Shown here piece by piece: positions 15,751 through 23,223 of a stretch of 50,459 bases of DNA. Each line of letters starts with the position of its first letter. Position 1 is the first letter of the stretch. The stretch comes from a virus. Both the position numbers and the translations under genes were made by a program. Below the pieces are notes generated by a model. It did no database searches. It saw only the letters and a list, made by a program, of their open reading frames with translations, and was not told the origin of the DNA. Location of the stretch: the IMG/VR virus record IMGVR_UViG_3300021403_000016, positions 1 through 50,459 of that record. One strand, written 5' to 3'.

Positions 15751-16365
15751 ATGGCAGAATACCAGTACGCGTCCGATTACACTCCCGGCTACCCCCCGTC
15801 TTCAGGCGTGATCCGCGCCGACGGCAAGTGGGTCGCCTGCGCCGCCGACAGCCCGGATTGGGACGCCTACGTCGAGTGGGCGAAGACCGAGGGCAACGTC
15901 CCCGACCCCTACAAGCACCCCGACGCCGGCGGGGTGGCGATCGTCCTCGAAGAAGGCGAGGTGCCTGTGGGGGTGATGCTCGACTCCTTGCCGGCTGACC
16001 AGGGCGGCAACGTCTCCGATCCGCTGCCCGTGGTGGTCGACGTTCCCCAGATCAGTGGGACCCCTGCGGTTGGCGAGACCCTGACCGCGACGATGGGTAA
16101 CTGGGAACACGAGCCCGCCCTCTATGACGGTGCGTGGACGAGCGACGGCGTTGCGGTCGTCGGGTATGGCACGGAATACGTCGTCCAGCAGAGCGACGCC
16201 GGGCACACCTTGACCTGCGTCGTGACCGCGACCAACAGCGCCGGGGCGACCACCGCGCCGCCGTCAAACGAGATCGCGATCCCGGCGATGGAAGCGCCGC
16301 CGGTAGAGCCGCCACCGGAAACGCAGACCGAGAACCACCGTTCGAGCCGCCGTCACAGGGAGTAA
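15751..16365 (+). CDS. Ig-like domain structural protein, 204 aa
   Basis: ATG 15751 with AGGAGG eight bases upstream. The N-terminal half is unassigned. Residues about 95-175 (PQISGTPAVGETLTATMGNW to TLTCVVTATNSAGATTAPPS) form an immunoglobulin-like domain of the kind often displayed on phage virions, with a Pro/Glu-rich tail. Such domains commonly act as weak surface-adhesion modules. Its position between two fibre genes fits a decoration or tail accessory protein. Confidence 0.75.
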   Translation: MAEYQYASDYTPGYPPSSGVIRADGKWVACAADSPDWDAYVEWAKTEGNVPDPYKHPDAGGVAIVLEEGEVPVGVMLDSLPADQGGNVSDPLPVVVDVPQISGTPAVGETLTATMGNWEHEPALYDGAWTSDGVAVVGYGTEYVVQQSDAGHTLTCVVTATNSAGATTAPPSNEIAIPAMEAPPVEPPPETQTENHRSSRRHRE

Positions 16366-16368
16366 CCC

Positions 16369-18117
16369 TTGGTCGCCTGGGTGATCACCACGATGGGGGG
16401 CATGCTCCCCCGTACCGACGATCGCCTGATTGCCGACAACATGGCGGTGGAGTCGGTCAACGTCGACCTGACTTCGGGGCATCTCGCCGGGCTGCCCCAG
16501 CCTGAGTTCCTGATCGACCTGTCGGGTGAACTACCGGTAGTGGAGCGGGCTTACCGGCTGCCGGCGGACGATGTAAATCCCGAGACCTGGCTGCCGCTGC
16601 CGTCGCGCTATAGCTGCGTCGTGCGCTCGCCGCTGGCGAATGACGACCAGCACCGGGTCTACTGGACAAACCCCGGCGACCAGACGCCGTGGTGGAACAC
16701 CCATGCCGGGATCGCGGCGGGGACGCCGGCCTACAATCTGGGGATCGTCCAGCCGACGACGGCACCGACGATCGACAGCGTTTCTGGCGGAACGCCCGAG
16801 CCCGACGCTGACCCAATTGCCCGCAGCTATCTCTACACCTACGTCAATGCTTACGGTGAGGAGAGCGCGCCGTCGCCGGCGAGCGACACCGTGTCGGGTC
16901 CGCCGGATGCGACCTGGACGGTTTCGGGGTTTCCGACTGCGGTGCCGGCCAACCCGGCGGGGGTGAACTACCCGCCGGTCGTCGCTTACCGCGTCTACCG
17001 GACGATAACCAGCGCCACGACAGGGGCGCAGTTCTACTACGTCGCCGAGGTTCCGTTGCCCACCGGCAGCGATACTTACGTCGATAGCGTCGACGACCTG
17101 ACGATCGTCAACAACGAGATACTGGAGTCGACCAACTGGGGGAACCCGCCCGATTACCTCGACGGGCTGGTGGCGATGCCGGGCGGCTTTCTCTGCGGCT
17201 TTACCACGAACACGGTGCATTTCACCGAGCCGGACCACCCGCACACTTGGCCGTCGGTCTACGATCAGAGCGCGCATTACCTGATCGTCGCCCTCGCGGT
17301 GTGGCAGCAATACCTGATGGTGCTGACCCAAGGGTTCCCCTCGGCGGGCTCCGGCAACATGCCGAGCAATATCGTGATCACCCAGACCCAGGTGCCCGAG
17401 CCGTGCATCGCGCGCGGGTCGGTCGTGGTCGACATGTCGGGGGTCTTCTACGCCTCACAGAACGGGCTGATCCAGTTCACCGGCTACGGCATACAAAACA
17501 TCACCGAGCAAATCATGTCGAAGCTCGAATGGAACAACCGCTTTCACGCGCGCAACCTGGTGTCGGCGCGGCATCGCTCGCAGTACATGGCGGTCAACGA
17601 GACCGATGCCGGGTTCCTTATCGACTACGACGAGGTTCGCCTGGGGGTCGAGGAGCTGAGCACGCTCGAAGGCGTCGTGTGCATCTGGAACGACGAGTAC
17701 ACCGGCGACACGCTGATCTGTAGCGGCGGCAAGATTTACACCTGGGACGGACCCAATACGCCGCCGACGATCTATCGCTGGCGGTCGAAGCAGTTCTTCA
17801 CCCCGACGCCGCTGAGCCTCGGCGCGTGCCAGGTCGAGCTGGACCCCGAGGTGCTGACCGCGCCGTCGGACGATCCGATCCCGCTCGACAACGGCGACCC
17901 GCTGATGCAGTTGCCGGCGGGCGTCAACGCCCAGTTCCGCTACTACGCGGGGCCGCAACTGACGCTGATCACCACCCGCAACCTCACCAAGCAGATGGAG
18001 ATTTTCCGGCTGCCGAAAGGCTTTAAGGCGTTCGATCACCAGGCTGAGATCGTCGCGCGTGTGCCGGTGTCCTCGATCCAGCTCGCGCAGACGCTCGAAG
18101 ACTTGAAGACCGTCTGA
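16369..18117 (+). CDS. Tail nozzle/tubular-B-like protein, 582 aa
   Basis: TTG start shortly after the Ig-protein stop, with GGGAG upstream. The sequence reads as a beta-propeller-like tail protein: [20 protein letters not shown] at the start, [48 protein letters not shown] and [19 protein letters not shown]. Length and composition fit the podovirus tail tubular protein B/nozzle group rather than a fibre. Its TGA overlaps the ATG of the second fibre. The palindrome at 16529 encodes LPVV. Confidence 0.7.
   Translation: MVAWVITTMGGMLPRTDDRLIADNMAVESVNVDLTSGHLAGLPQPEFLIDLSGELPVVERAYRLPADDVNPETWLPLPSRYSCVVRSPLANDDQHRVYWTNPGDQTPWWNTHAGIAAGTPAYNLGIVQPTTAPTIDSVSGGTPEPDADPIARSYLYTYVNAYGEESAPSPASDTVSGPPDATWTVSGFPTAVPANPAGVNYPPVVAYRVYRTITSATTGAQFYYVAEVPLPTGSDTYVDSVDDLTIVNNEILESTNWGNPPDYLDGLVAMPGGFLCGFTTNTVHFTEPDHPHTWPSVYDQSAHYLIVALAVWQQYLMVLTQGFPSAGSGNMPSNIVITQTQVPEPCIARGSVVVDMSGVFYASQNGLIQFTGYGIQNITEQIMSKLEWNNRFHARNLVSARHRSQYMAVNETDAGFLIDYDEVRLGVEELSTLEGVVCIWNDEYTGDTLICSGGKIYTWDGPNTPPTIYRWRSKQFFTPTPLSLGACQVELDPEVLTAPSDDPIPLDNGDPLMQLPAGVNAQFRYYAGPQLTLITTRNLTKQMEIFRLPKGFKAFDHQAEIVARVPVSSIQLAQTLEDLKTV
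16529..16542. repeat. Dispersed palindrome, copy 8 (AACTAC-CG-GTAGTG)
   Basis: One mismatch at the first base. In the nozzle-like gene, read as Leu-Pro-Val-Val, a reading frame not used by the other copies. Confidence 0.9.
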
Positions 18118-19898
18118 TGGCGACGGTTGCCCCGCCCCTTGGCACCCAGACGCCACGGGTCACCGCGACCCGCCCGATCACCAACCCGTTTACGCCGCCG
18201 ATCCCCGCGCCGACCACCGATGTCAACAATCTGCGGGCTTGCGTCGAGGCGATCAAAGCCAGCGTCGAGAGCTTGGTTGGGCAGCGCGGCGACGCCTCAA
18301 ACCGGGCGGTGACCTTCCGCGACCTGGTTGGCTACGGCGTGGTGAGCCCGTCGGCGTTGCAGAGCCCGAACGGGTCGGCGAACACTGGGGGCGGTGGAGC
18401 TAGCATAACTCTATCCGGCGACGTGACTGGTTCTGGCACGACGGCAATTTCCACTACGGTAGTGGGGCTGCGTGGCGTACCGATCTCGACGACGCCGCCG
18501 ACCGATCAACAGGTCCTCACCTATTCGGTTACGCACGGCAGGTGGGAGCCTGCCCCAGCACCGGCGGGTCCGCCCGGTCCGGCGGGTCCTACTGGTCCGG
18601 CGGGTCCAACCGGGCCGATCGGGGTGACAGGACCGGCAGGTGCGACCGGTGCGACTGGACCAGCCGGGCCGGCGGGTCCAACCGGGCCAACCGGCCCGCA
18701 AGGACCTGCAGGTACGGGTACGACTTACCAGGCTGGTCCTGGTCTTCACATCAACACCGGCACGACGCCGCCGACCATTGACGTCGCGACGCCCTACCTG
18801 CCGCTGACCGGCGGCACGCTCACCGGCGCACTGACGATCACGACGGGCACCAACCCGGCGCTACAGGTCAACGGTTTTGCGACTGTTACAGCAGGTCTGA
18901 CCGCTCAGCAATTCACCGCCACGGTTACCGCTGGCGGCACCGCGTTTGCGTCGGCGACCGGTGGTCTCAATGTGGGCGGGCCGGGTAACATCGGCGGTGC
19001 GCTCACTGTGAGTGGCGCGGCGACAATCAGCGGCGCTGGCGGGCTCACTGTCTCAAATAATCTGCAGGTCAACGGCAGCGCCGCTAACTTCGCGGGCAAT
19101 TCTGCGGTCGCGGCTCAGCTTACCGTCAGTGGCGGGATCAACGTCAACGGCGGCAACCTCATCGTCTCCCCCGGCGCCGCCACTGTCAACGGCAATGTCA
19201 CCACCAACAGCAACGTCGACGCGCGTGGTGGCTACATCTATGCGCAGCGGCTGAGCAGCCCCAGTACCAGTGCCGGGGCTGGCAACATCCAGGCTTACGG
19301 CACCGGCGACTTCTTCAATTTCCGCTGGTACGGGTCAAGCGGCGGCATAGGCGGCGGCAACGTCGCCGTCCGCATTGATGACAGCGTTGAGCAGCAGATT
19401 GTCATCACAAACCCCGCAGCGGGTGGCGGAGCGGTTGGCTACCTGTACATCCAGAGCGTTGGGCGCGGGCCGGTTGGCTGGGAGATGGTCAGCACGTCCA
19501 ATGATGGCACCGTGCTGGTCTATTTCGCCGACCTTGCGAGCGACGCGCGGCTCAAGGACAAGATCGTCGACACCGAGATCGACGCGCTCGCCGCGCTCAA
19601 GGCGATCCCGGTACGCAAGTTCGAGTTCCCCACCCACGTCGTGCGCCACTACGCCCGCAAGCGCGGCGAGACGGGTGACGAGGCTGAGCCGCACCCCGTG
19701 CCGATTGGCCTCGTTGCCCAAGAAGTGATGGCGCATGTGCCCGAGGCGGTGCGGGTGCGCGCCCCCTATGTCGGCTGGGTCGATCACGGCCCGGTGCCTC
19801 GCGACATGCACACCATCAAGCAGGACGAGTTCATCCCGTATTTGATCCGCGCCGTGCAGCAGCTTGAGGCGCGCCTCGCTGCCGTGGAGAACCGATGA
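18117..19898 (+). CDS. Tail fibre with collagen-like repeat and S74 chaperone, 593 aa
   Basis: The N-terminal 110 residues are globular. Residues about 151-200 are Gly-X-Y collagen-like triplets ([17 protein letters not shown]), a rod-forming segment common in phage fibres. Beta-repeat shaft sequences follow, then a C-terminal S74 auto-proteolytic chaperone from ASDARLK (Ser475, Lys480). It is a paralogue of the fibre at 13557 from about the shaft onwards, with a different attachment end, so the two probably sit at different places or bind different receptors. The palindrome at 18452 encodes TTVV just before the collagen segment. Confidence 0.9.
   Translation: MATVAPPLGTQTPRVTATRPITNPFTPPIPAPTTDVNNLRACVEAIKASVESLVGQRGDASNRAVTFRDLVGYGVVSPSALQSPNGSANTGGGGASITLSGDVTGSGTTAISTTVVGLRGVPISTTPPTDQQVLTYSVTHGRWEPAPAPAGPPGPAGPTGPAGPTGPIGVTGPAGATGATGPAGPAGPTGPTGPQGPAGTGTTYQAGPGLHINTGTTPPTIDVATPYLPLTGGTLTGALTITTGTNPALQVNGFATVTAGLTAQQFTATVTAGGTAFASATGGLNVGGPGNIGGALTVSGAATISGAGGLTVSNNLQVNGSAANFAGNSAVAAQLTVSGGINVNGGNLIVSPGAATVNGNVTTNSNVDARGGYIYAQRLSSPSTSAGAGNIQAYGTGDFFNFRWYGSSGGIGGGNVAVRIDDSVEQQIVITNPAAGGGAVGYLYIQSVGRGPVGWEMVSTSNDGTVLVYFADLASDARLKDKIVDTEIDALAALKAIPVRKFEFPTHVVRHYARKRGETGDEAEPHPVPIGLVAQEVMAHVPEAVRVRAPYVGWVDHGPVPRDMHTIKQDEFIPYLIRAVQQLEARLAAVENR
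18452..18464. repeat. Dispersed palindrome, copy 9 (CACTAC-G-GTAGTG)
   Basis: Perfect half-sites. Inside the second fibre gene, read as Thr-Thr-Val-Val. Confidence 0.95.
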
Positions 19899-20209
19899 CC
19901 GAGTACAGCGACCTCGCGCAGGTCCAGAAGCTCTACGCCGAGCAGCAGCAGGTCGAGGCGGCGATCGGCATCATCGATGCCGGCGGCACGCTGACGAGCT
20001 ATGTCGTCACCGCTCCACCGCCGCCGCCCTATGACCCCGACAGCGACACGCCCCCGGTGATGCCGCTGCCGCCGGTCAGCATCACGGTTACCGGCGAGGT
20101 CGCGCCCGAACTGATGGCGGCGCTGCGCGCTCAGCTCGTCACCCGATCGAACGCAATAAGCGAGGAGCTGGCTGCGCTGGGCGTCGCCGACACACCAACC
20201 AGAACATGA
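19895..20209 (+). CDS. Hypothetical protein, 104 aa
   Basis: ATGA overlap with the fibre stop. It has an N-terminal helix rich in Gln/Glu ([20 protein letters not shown]), a Pro-rich loop ([15 protein letters not shown]) and a C-terminal helical hairpin ([20 protein letters not shown]). Tight coupling to the fibre gene suggests a fibre assembly or attachment partner. Not recognised. Confidence 0.7.
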   Translation: MTEYSDLAQVQKLYAEQQQVEAAIGIIDAGGTLTSYVVTAPPPPPYDPDSDTPPVMPLPPVSITVTGEVAPELMAALRAQLVTRSNAISEELAALGVADTPTRT

Positions 20210-20220
20210 GGGAGAACGAG

Positions 20221-20460
20221 ATGGACGCACCGACGACGATCCCCGCCGAGACCCTATTGGCGGTGACGCTTCAGGCGCAGCAGTGGAACGTCATCTTCGC
20301 TGGGCTTGGCGAGCTGCAGCACAAGGTGTCGGCACCGATCGTGTCGGCGATGATGGAGCAAATCCAGGCGCAGACGGTGGCGCTCGCCACTAAGAGCAAC
20401 GGCGTCGACAAGCACCCGCAGGAGCTGGTCCCGATGCCAGATGTGGTGCGCAGTCAGTGA
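20221..20460 (+). CDS. Hypothetical protein, 79 aa
   Basis: ATG 20221 with GGGAGA eight bases upstream is preferred over ATG 20206, which overlaps the preceding stop. The sequence is helical (TLLAVTLQAQQWNVIFAGLG, SAMMEQIQAQTVALATKS). Small helical proteins of this kind follow fibre genes in many podovirus-like genomes. Function unknown. Its end overlaps the GTG start of the acetyltransferase-like gene. Confidence 0.7.
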   Translation: MDAPTTIPAETLLAVTLQAQQWNVIFAGLGELQHKVSAPIVSAMMEQIQAQTVALATKSNGVDKHPQELVPMPDVVRSQ

Positions 20461-20909
20461 GCCGCGACATCCGCATTGACGAGCCCGGCGCGGGTCAGTG
20501 GGTGATGGATCGGTGCGGCGGCGCGTTCAGCCCGCTGCACGACCACTCGTTCACGACCCACCGCGACGGTCAGATCATTGGCGGGTTTGTGTTGTGCCAG
20601 TATCTCGGTAATTCCATCACTGTCCACATGGCCGGCGACGACAAGTTCTGGTGCTCGCGCGACCTGTTGTGGCTGATCTTTCACTACGCGTTTGAGCAGC
20701 TTGGGTGCTATAAAGCCCTCGCCCCACTGCGTTCCGATCAGCATCGAGTGATCGCGATGGATACGCGTGCTGGGTGGAATTTGGAAGCGGTGGTTCGGGA
20801 CGCTTACGCGCCCGGTGTTCACATGCTGATCCTCGGCATGACTAAGGCGTCGTGCCCCTGGCTCAAGCACACGCCGCGCTCCTGGGTTCCCCGCGTGAAG
20901 GCTGCCTAA
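20457..20909 (+). CDS. GNAT-type acetyltransferase-like protein, 150 aa
   Basis: GTG start overlapping the previous stop (GTGA). The pattern IIGGFVLCQYLGNSITVHMA, then LLWLIFHYAFEQLGCYKALA and HRVIAMDTRAGWNLEAVVRDAYA, matches the core of phage GNAT proteins. In larger family members the helix after beta-4 binds acetyl-CoA. It is encoded between fibre and internal-protein genes, a location where such proteins recur in podovirus-like phages. The substrate is unknown; it may modify a host or virion protein. Confidence 0.7.
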   Translation: MSRDIRIDEPGAGQWVMDRCGGAFSPLHDHSFTTHRDGQIIGGFVLCQYLGNSITVHMAGDDKFWCSRDLLWLIFHYAFEQLGCYKALAPLRSDQHRVIAMDTRAGWNLEAVVRDAYAPGVHMLILGMTKASCPWLKHTPRSWVPRVKAA

Positions 20910-21992
20910 GTGGGCAAGTCGTCGCCCCCGCCCGCCCCCGACTACACGCCGGAGATCATGGCGTCGCAGCAGGCGTCGGCGTCCGACGCCCAGGCGGCGC
21001 AGATCAATGCCGGCGTCGCCGAGCAGCAGCTCGCCCAGCAGAACATCTACGCCGGTCGCGCCGCCGATCTTGGCGACAAGTACGCGCAGATGGCGTCGGA
21101 CCAGGCGGCGTTTGGCAAGCAGCAGTACGAGGACGTGCTGCCTTACCTGCAGTCCTATATGCAGTCGCAGCTCGATTACACCGGGGCAGCGCAGCAGAAC
21201 CAGGAGCAGCAGGCTGCGGCGGCGGCGCTCTCGAACCAACAGGCGCAGGATACCTACAACCGCTACCAGAGCGTGTACGCGCCTAAGGAAGATCAATTCG
21301 CCAACGAGGCGTTCAACTGGGCGAGCCCGGCCAGGATCGCGCAGACTTCGGCTGCGGCGGAGGGCGATGTCGCGACCTCGTTCCAGGCGCAGAAGGACTC
21401 GGCGACCCGCCAGCTTGCCAGTTACGGCATAGACCCGTCGCAGGGCTCGTTCCAGCGCGCCATGTCGGCGCTCGACATCTCGAAGGCGGCGGCGTCCGCT
21501 GCGGCGGGCACGATGACCGCGCAGCAGACCGCTGCGCAGGGCAAGCAGTACGAGCTGGCGGCGCTCCAGGTCGGTCAGAAGCTGCCCGCCCAGGCGATCG
21601 GCCAGGCGGGTCTCGGCCTGCAGCAGACCGCCTCGGGGCTTGGCGGCGCGTCGATCGGTGGCGGGGGCATTCAGGCGGCGGGTAATTTCCTGACTGCGGG
21701 CACCAATGCGATGGGCTCGCCCACGTCTTACGCGGCGCTCAACCCCTACACCAACCTGACCAGCGCCTACGGCACCGAGGGCGTTGGCCTGTACGGCACT
21801 CAGGCGAGCAATCTCGGCAACGTGAGCAGCGCGATCGGCGCGGGCACCGGGGCGCTCAACAGCATGTACAGCAGCCAGATGGCGAACTTCCAGGCGAACC
21901 AGGCACAGTCGCCGTGGGCGGCGCTCGGCAGCATTCTCGGAGCTGGGGCGAAGCTCGGGTCGGCGGCGATCGGTGCTGGGTTGTTCGGTTAA
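20910..21992 (+). CDS. Internal virion protein-like, 360 aa
   Basis: GTG start directly after the acetyltransferase stop. It is Ala/Gln-rich and helical with a Pro-rich start (GKSSPPPAPDYTPEIM), typical of podovirus core/ejection proteins (T7 gp14-like position). Motifs such as YGIDPSQGSFQRAMSALDIS and a Gly/Ala-rich C-terminus (GSILGAGAKLGSAAIGAGLF) are compatible with membrane insertion during DNA ejection. It is the first of four consecutive internal-protein genes. Confidence 0.75.
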   Translation: MGKSSPPPAPDYTPEIMASQQASASDAQAAQINAGVAEQQLAQQNIYAGRAADLGDKYAQMASDQAAFGKQQYEDVLPYLQSYMQSQLDYTGAAQQNQEQQAAAAALSNQQAQDTYNRYQSVYAPKEDQFANEAFNWASPARIAQTSAAAEGDVATSFQAQKDSATRQLASYGIDPSQGSFQRAMSALDISKAAASAAAGTMTAQQTAAQGKQYELAALQVGQKLPAQAIGQAGLGLQQTASGLGGASIGGGGIQAAGNFLTAGTNAMGSPTSYAALNPYTNLTSAYGTEGVGLYGTQASNLGNVSSAIGAGTGALNSMYSSQMANFQANQAQSPWAALGSILGAGAKLGSAAIGAGLFG

Positions 21993-22004
21993 CTACCGGT
22001 AGTG
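21991..22004. repeat. Dispersed palindrome, copy 10 (AACTAC-CG-GTAGTG)
   Basis: One mismatch at the first base. Overlaps the TAA of the internal-protein gene and lies 11 bp before the next ATG. Confidence 0.9.
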
Positions 22005-22014
22005 GAGCCGGAAT

Positions 22015-23223
22015 ATGGTTGATGGTCCTGCAATTTACGGCGCTGATCTTTACGCGAAGTCGCCGCTGGAAAAATTCGTCACCAACTTCGGGAAGTCCTT
22101 CTCGGCTACCGATGATGAGTTGGCGAAGGATACTGATCGGCAGTCGAAGGCTAGCGACCTCGAAAACAAGCTTATTGAAAATCGCCTCAAACGCCAGGCG
22201 ATGCTGGACCGAGAGCAGAAAATAGCGAGCGGTGAACTCAACCCGGACGGCACTCCGGTTGCGAAGATGCAAGGCGATAAGTCGGACCCTGGTTCGGCTA
22301 CTGGCTCGTCGGGTGGTGGCTCGTCGGGTGGTGGCTCGTCCGGCGGCGGTGGTTCGGGTGGCGGCGACGAGAGCATCGGCGGTGTTGGCGGTGCCGAAAA
22401 CTGGGAGACGCAGCACAACAATTTTGCTGGGATGCGCATTCCCGGCGTCAACGCAGGACCTAACTCTGGTGGCTTTCAGAGCTTTGACACACCTGAGCAG
22501 GGCGTTCAGGCGATCTCTAAACAGCTCGACCGCTACGCGTCTGGAGCGACTACCGGGCAGAAGCTGACGACACTTCGAGGGATTATCAACACCTGGGCAC
22601 CACCAAGTGAGAACGACACCAGCTCCCTGCTCAACCGCGCGACTAAGATTATGGGTGTTGGTCCTGACGATCAGCTCGACCTCTCAAACCCGGAGACCAA
22701 AGCGCGCCTCGTCGAGGCGATGATCCGCAACGAGCAGGGTGGTAACCTGCATCCCAACGCGGCGGCGGCGATACCCAAGGTTTTCGGGCTGCCGAATTGG
22801 CAGCCTACTGCGCCTAGCAGCAGCCAGACAGCGGCGATCGGCGGTAACCAGGCTGCGCCTGCGGCTCCGACCGGCGACCTGCCCGCTTCGGTGCCGCCCG
22901 CGCCGACCGGCAGAGAGGCTGCGCTTGGCGCGCCTATGCCCGCAGCGCCTGCGCTCGCACCCGTATCAGCCGCGCCTGCGCCTGCTCCGGCCCCGGCTGC
23001 TGCTTCCTCTCCCGCGTCGGGGTCAGCGGTTACGGTCACCGCACCACCTTCGTTTAATCCACCAGCTACATCGGCCCCGGCCCCCGCCCCCGCCACACCG
23101 GGAACGCCGACGACTCAGTACGTGCCGCAGCAACAATCGCCCATCGTGCAGTTGGTGCCACCGCCGCAGCAGTACGCGCTCGATCCGACGAATAGCGGGT
23201 TGTTCTCAGGGAACACGGGCTGA
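22015..23223 (+). CDS. Virion structural protein with Gly/Ser linker, 402 aa
   Basis: Helical, charged N-terminus, then a (GSSGGG)n linker (about residues 96-119), then a domain (135-245) with NNFAGMRIPG, FDTPEQGVQAISKQLDRYA, NTWAPPSENDT and KIMGVGPDDQLDL. This pattern is known from phage virion proteins annotated as P5-like/peptidoglycan-associated. The C-terminal 150 residues are Pro/Ala-rich and disordered. Stop and next start overlap (TGATG). The peptidoglycan role is inferred from the similarity pattern. Confidence 0.7.
   Translation: MVDGPAIYGADLYAKSPLEKFVTNFGKSFSATDDELAKDTDRQSKASDLENKLIENRLKRQAMLDREQKIASGELNPDGTPVAKMQGDKSDPGSATGSSGGGSSGGGSSGGGGSGGGDESIGGVGGAENWETQHNNFAGMRIPGVNAGPNSGGFQSFDTPEQGVQAISKQLDRYASGATTGQKLTTLRGIINTWAPPSENDTSSLLNRATKIMGVGPDDQLDLSNPETKARLVEAMIRNEQGGNLHPNAAAAIPKVFGLPNWQPTAPSSSQTAAIGGNQAAPAAPTGDLPASVPPAPTGREAALGAPMPAAPALAPVSAAPAPAPAPAAASSPASGSAVTVTAPPSFNPPATSAPAPAPATPGTPTTQYVPQQQSPIVQLVPPPQQYALDPTNSGLFSGNTG

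Noticed and set aside
13557-19898. Diversity-generating retroelement acting on the fibres
   Set aside because: No reverse transcriptase gene and no adenine-variable template repeat was seen.
589-20686. Isolated CACTAC half-sites at 590, 15199, 19649, 20681 and elsewhere
   Set aside because: Single half-sites without a facing GTAGTG are expected by chance, mostly from His-Tyr codons, so they were not counted.
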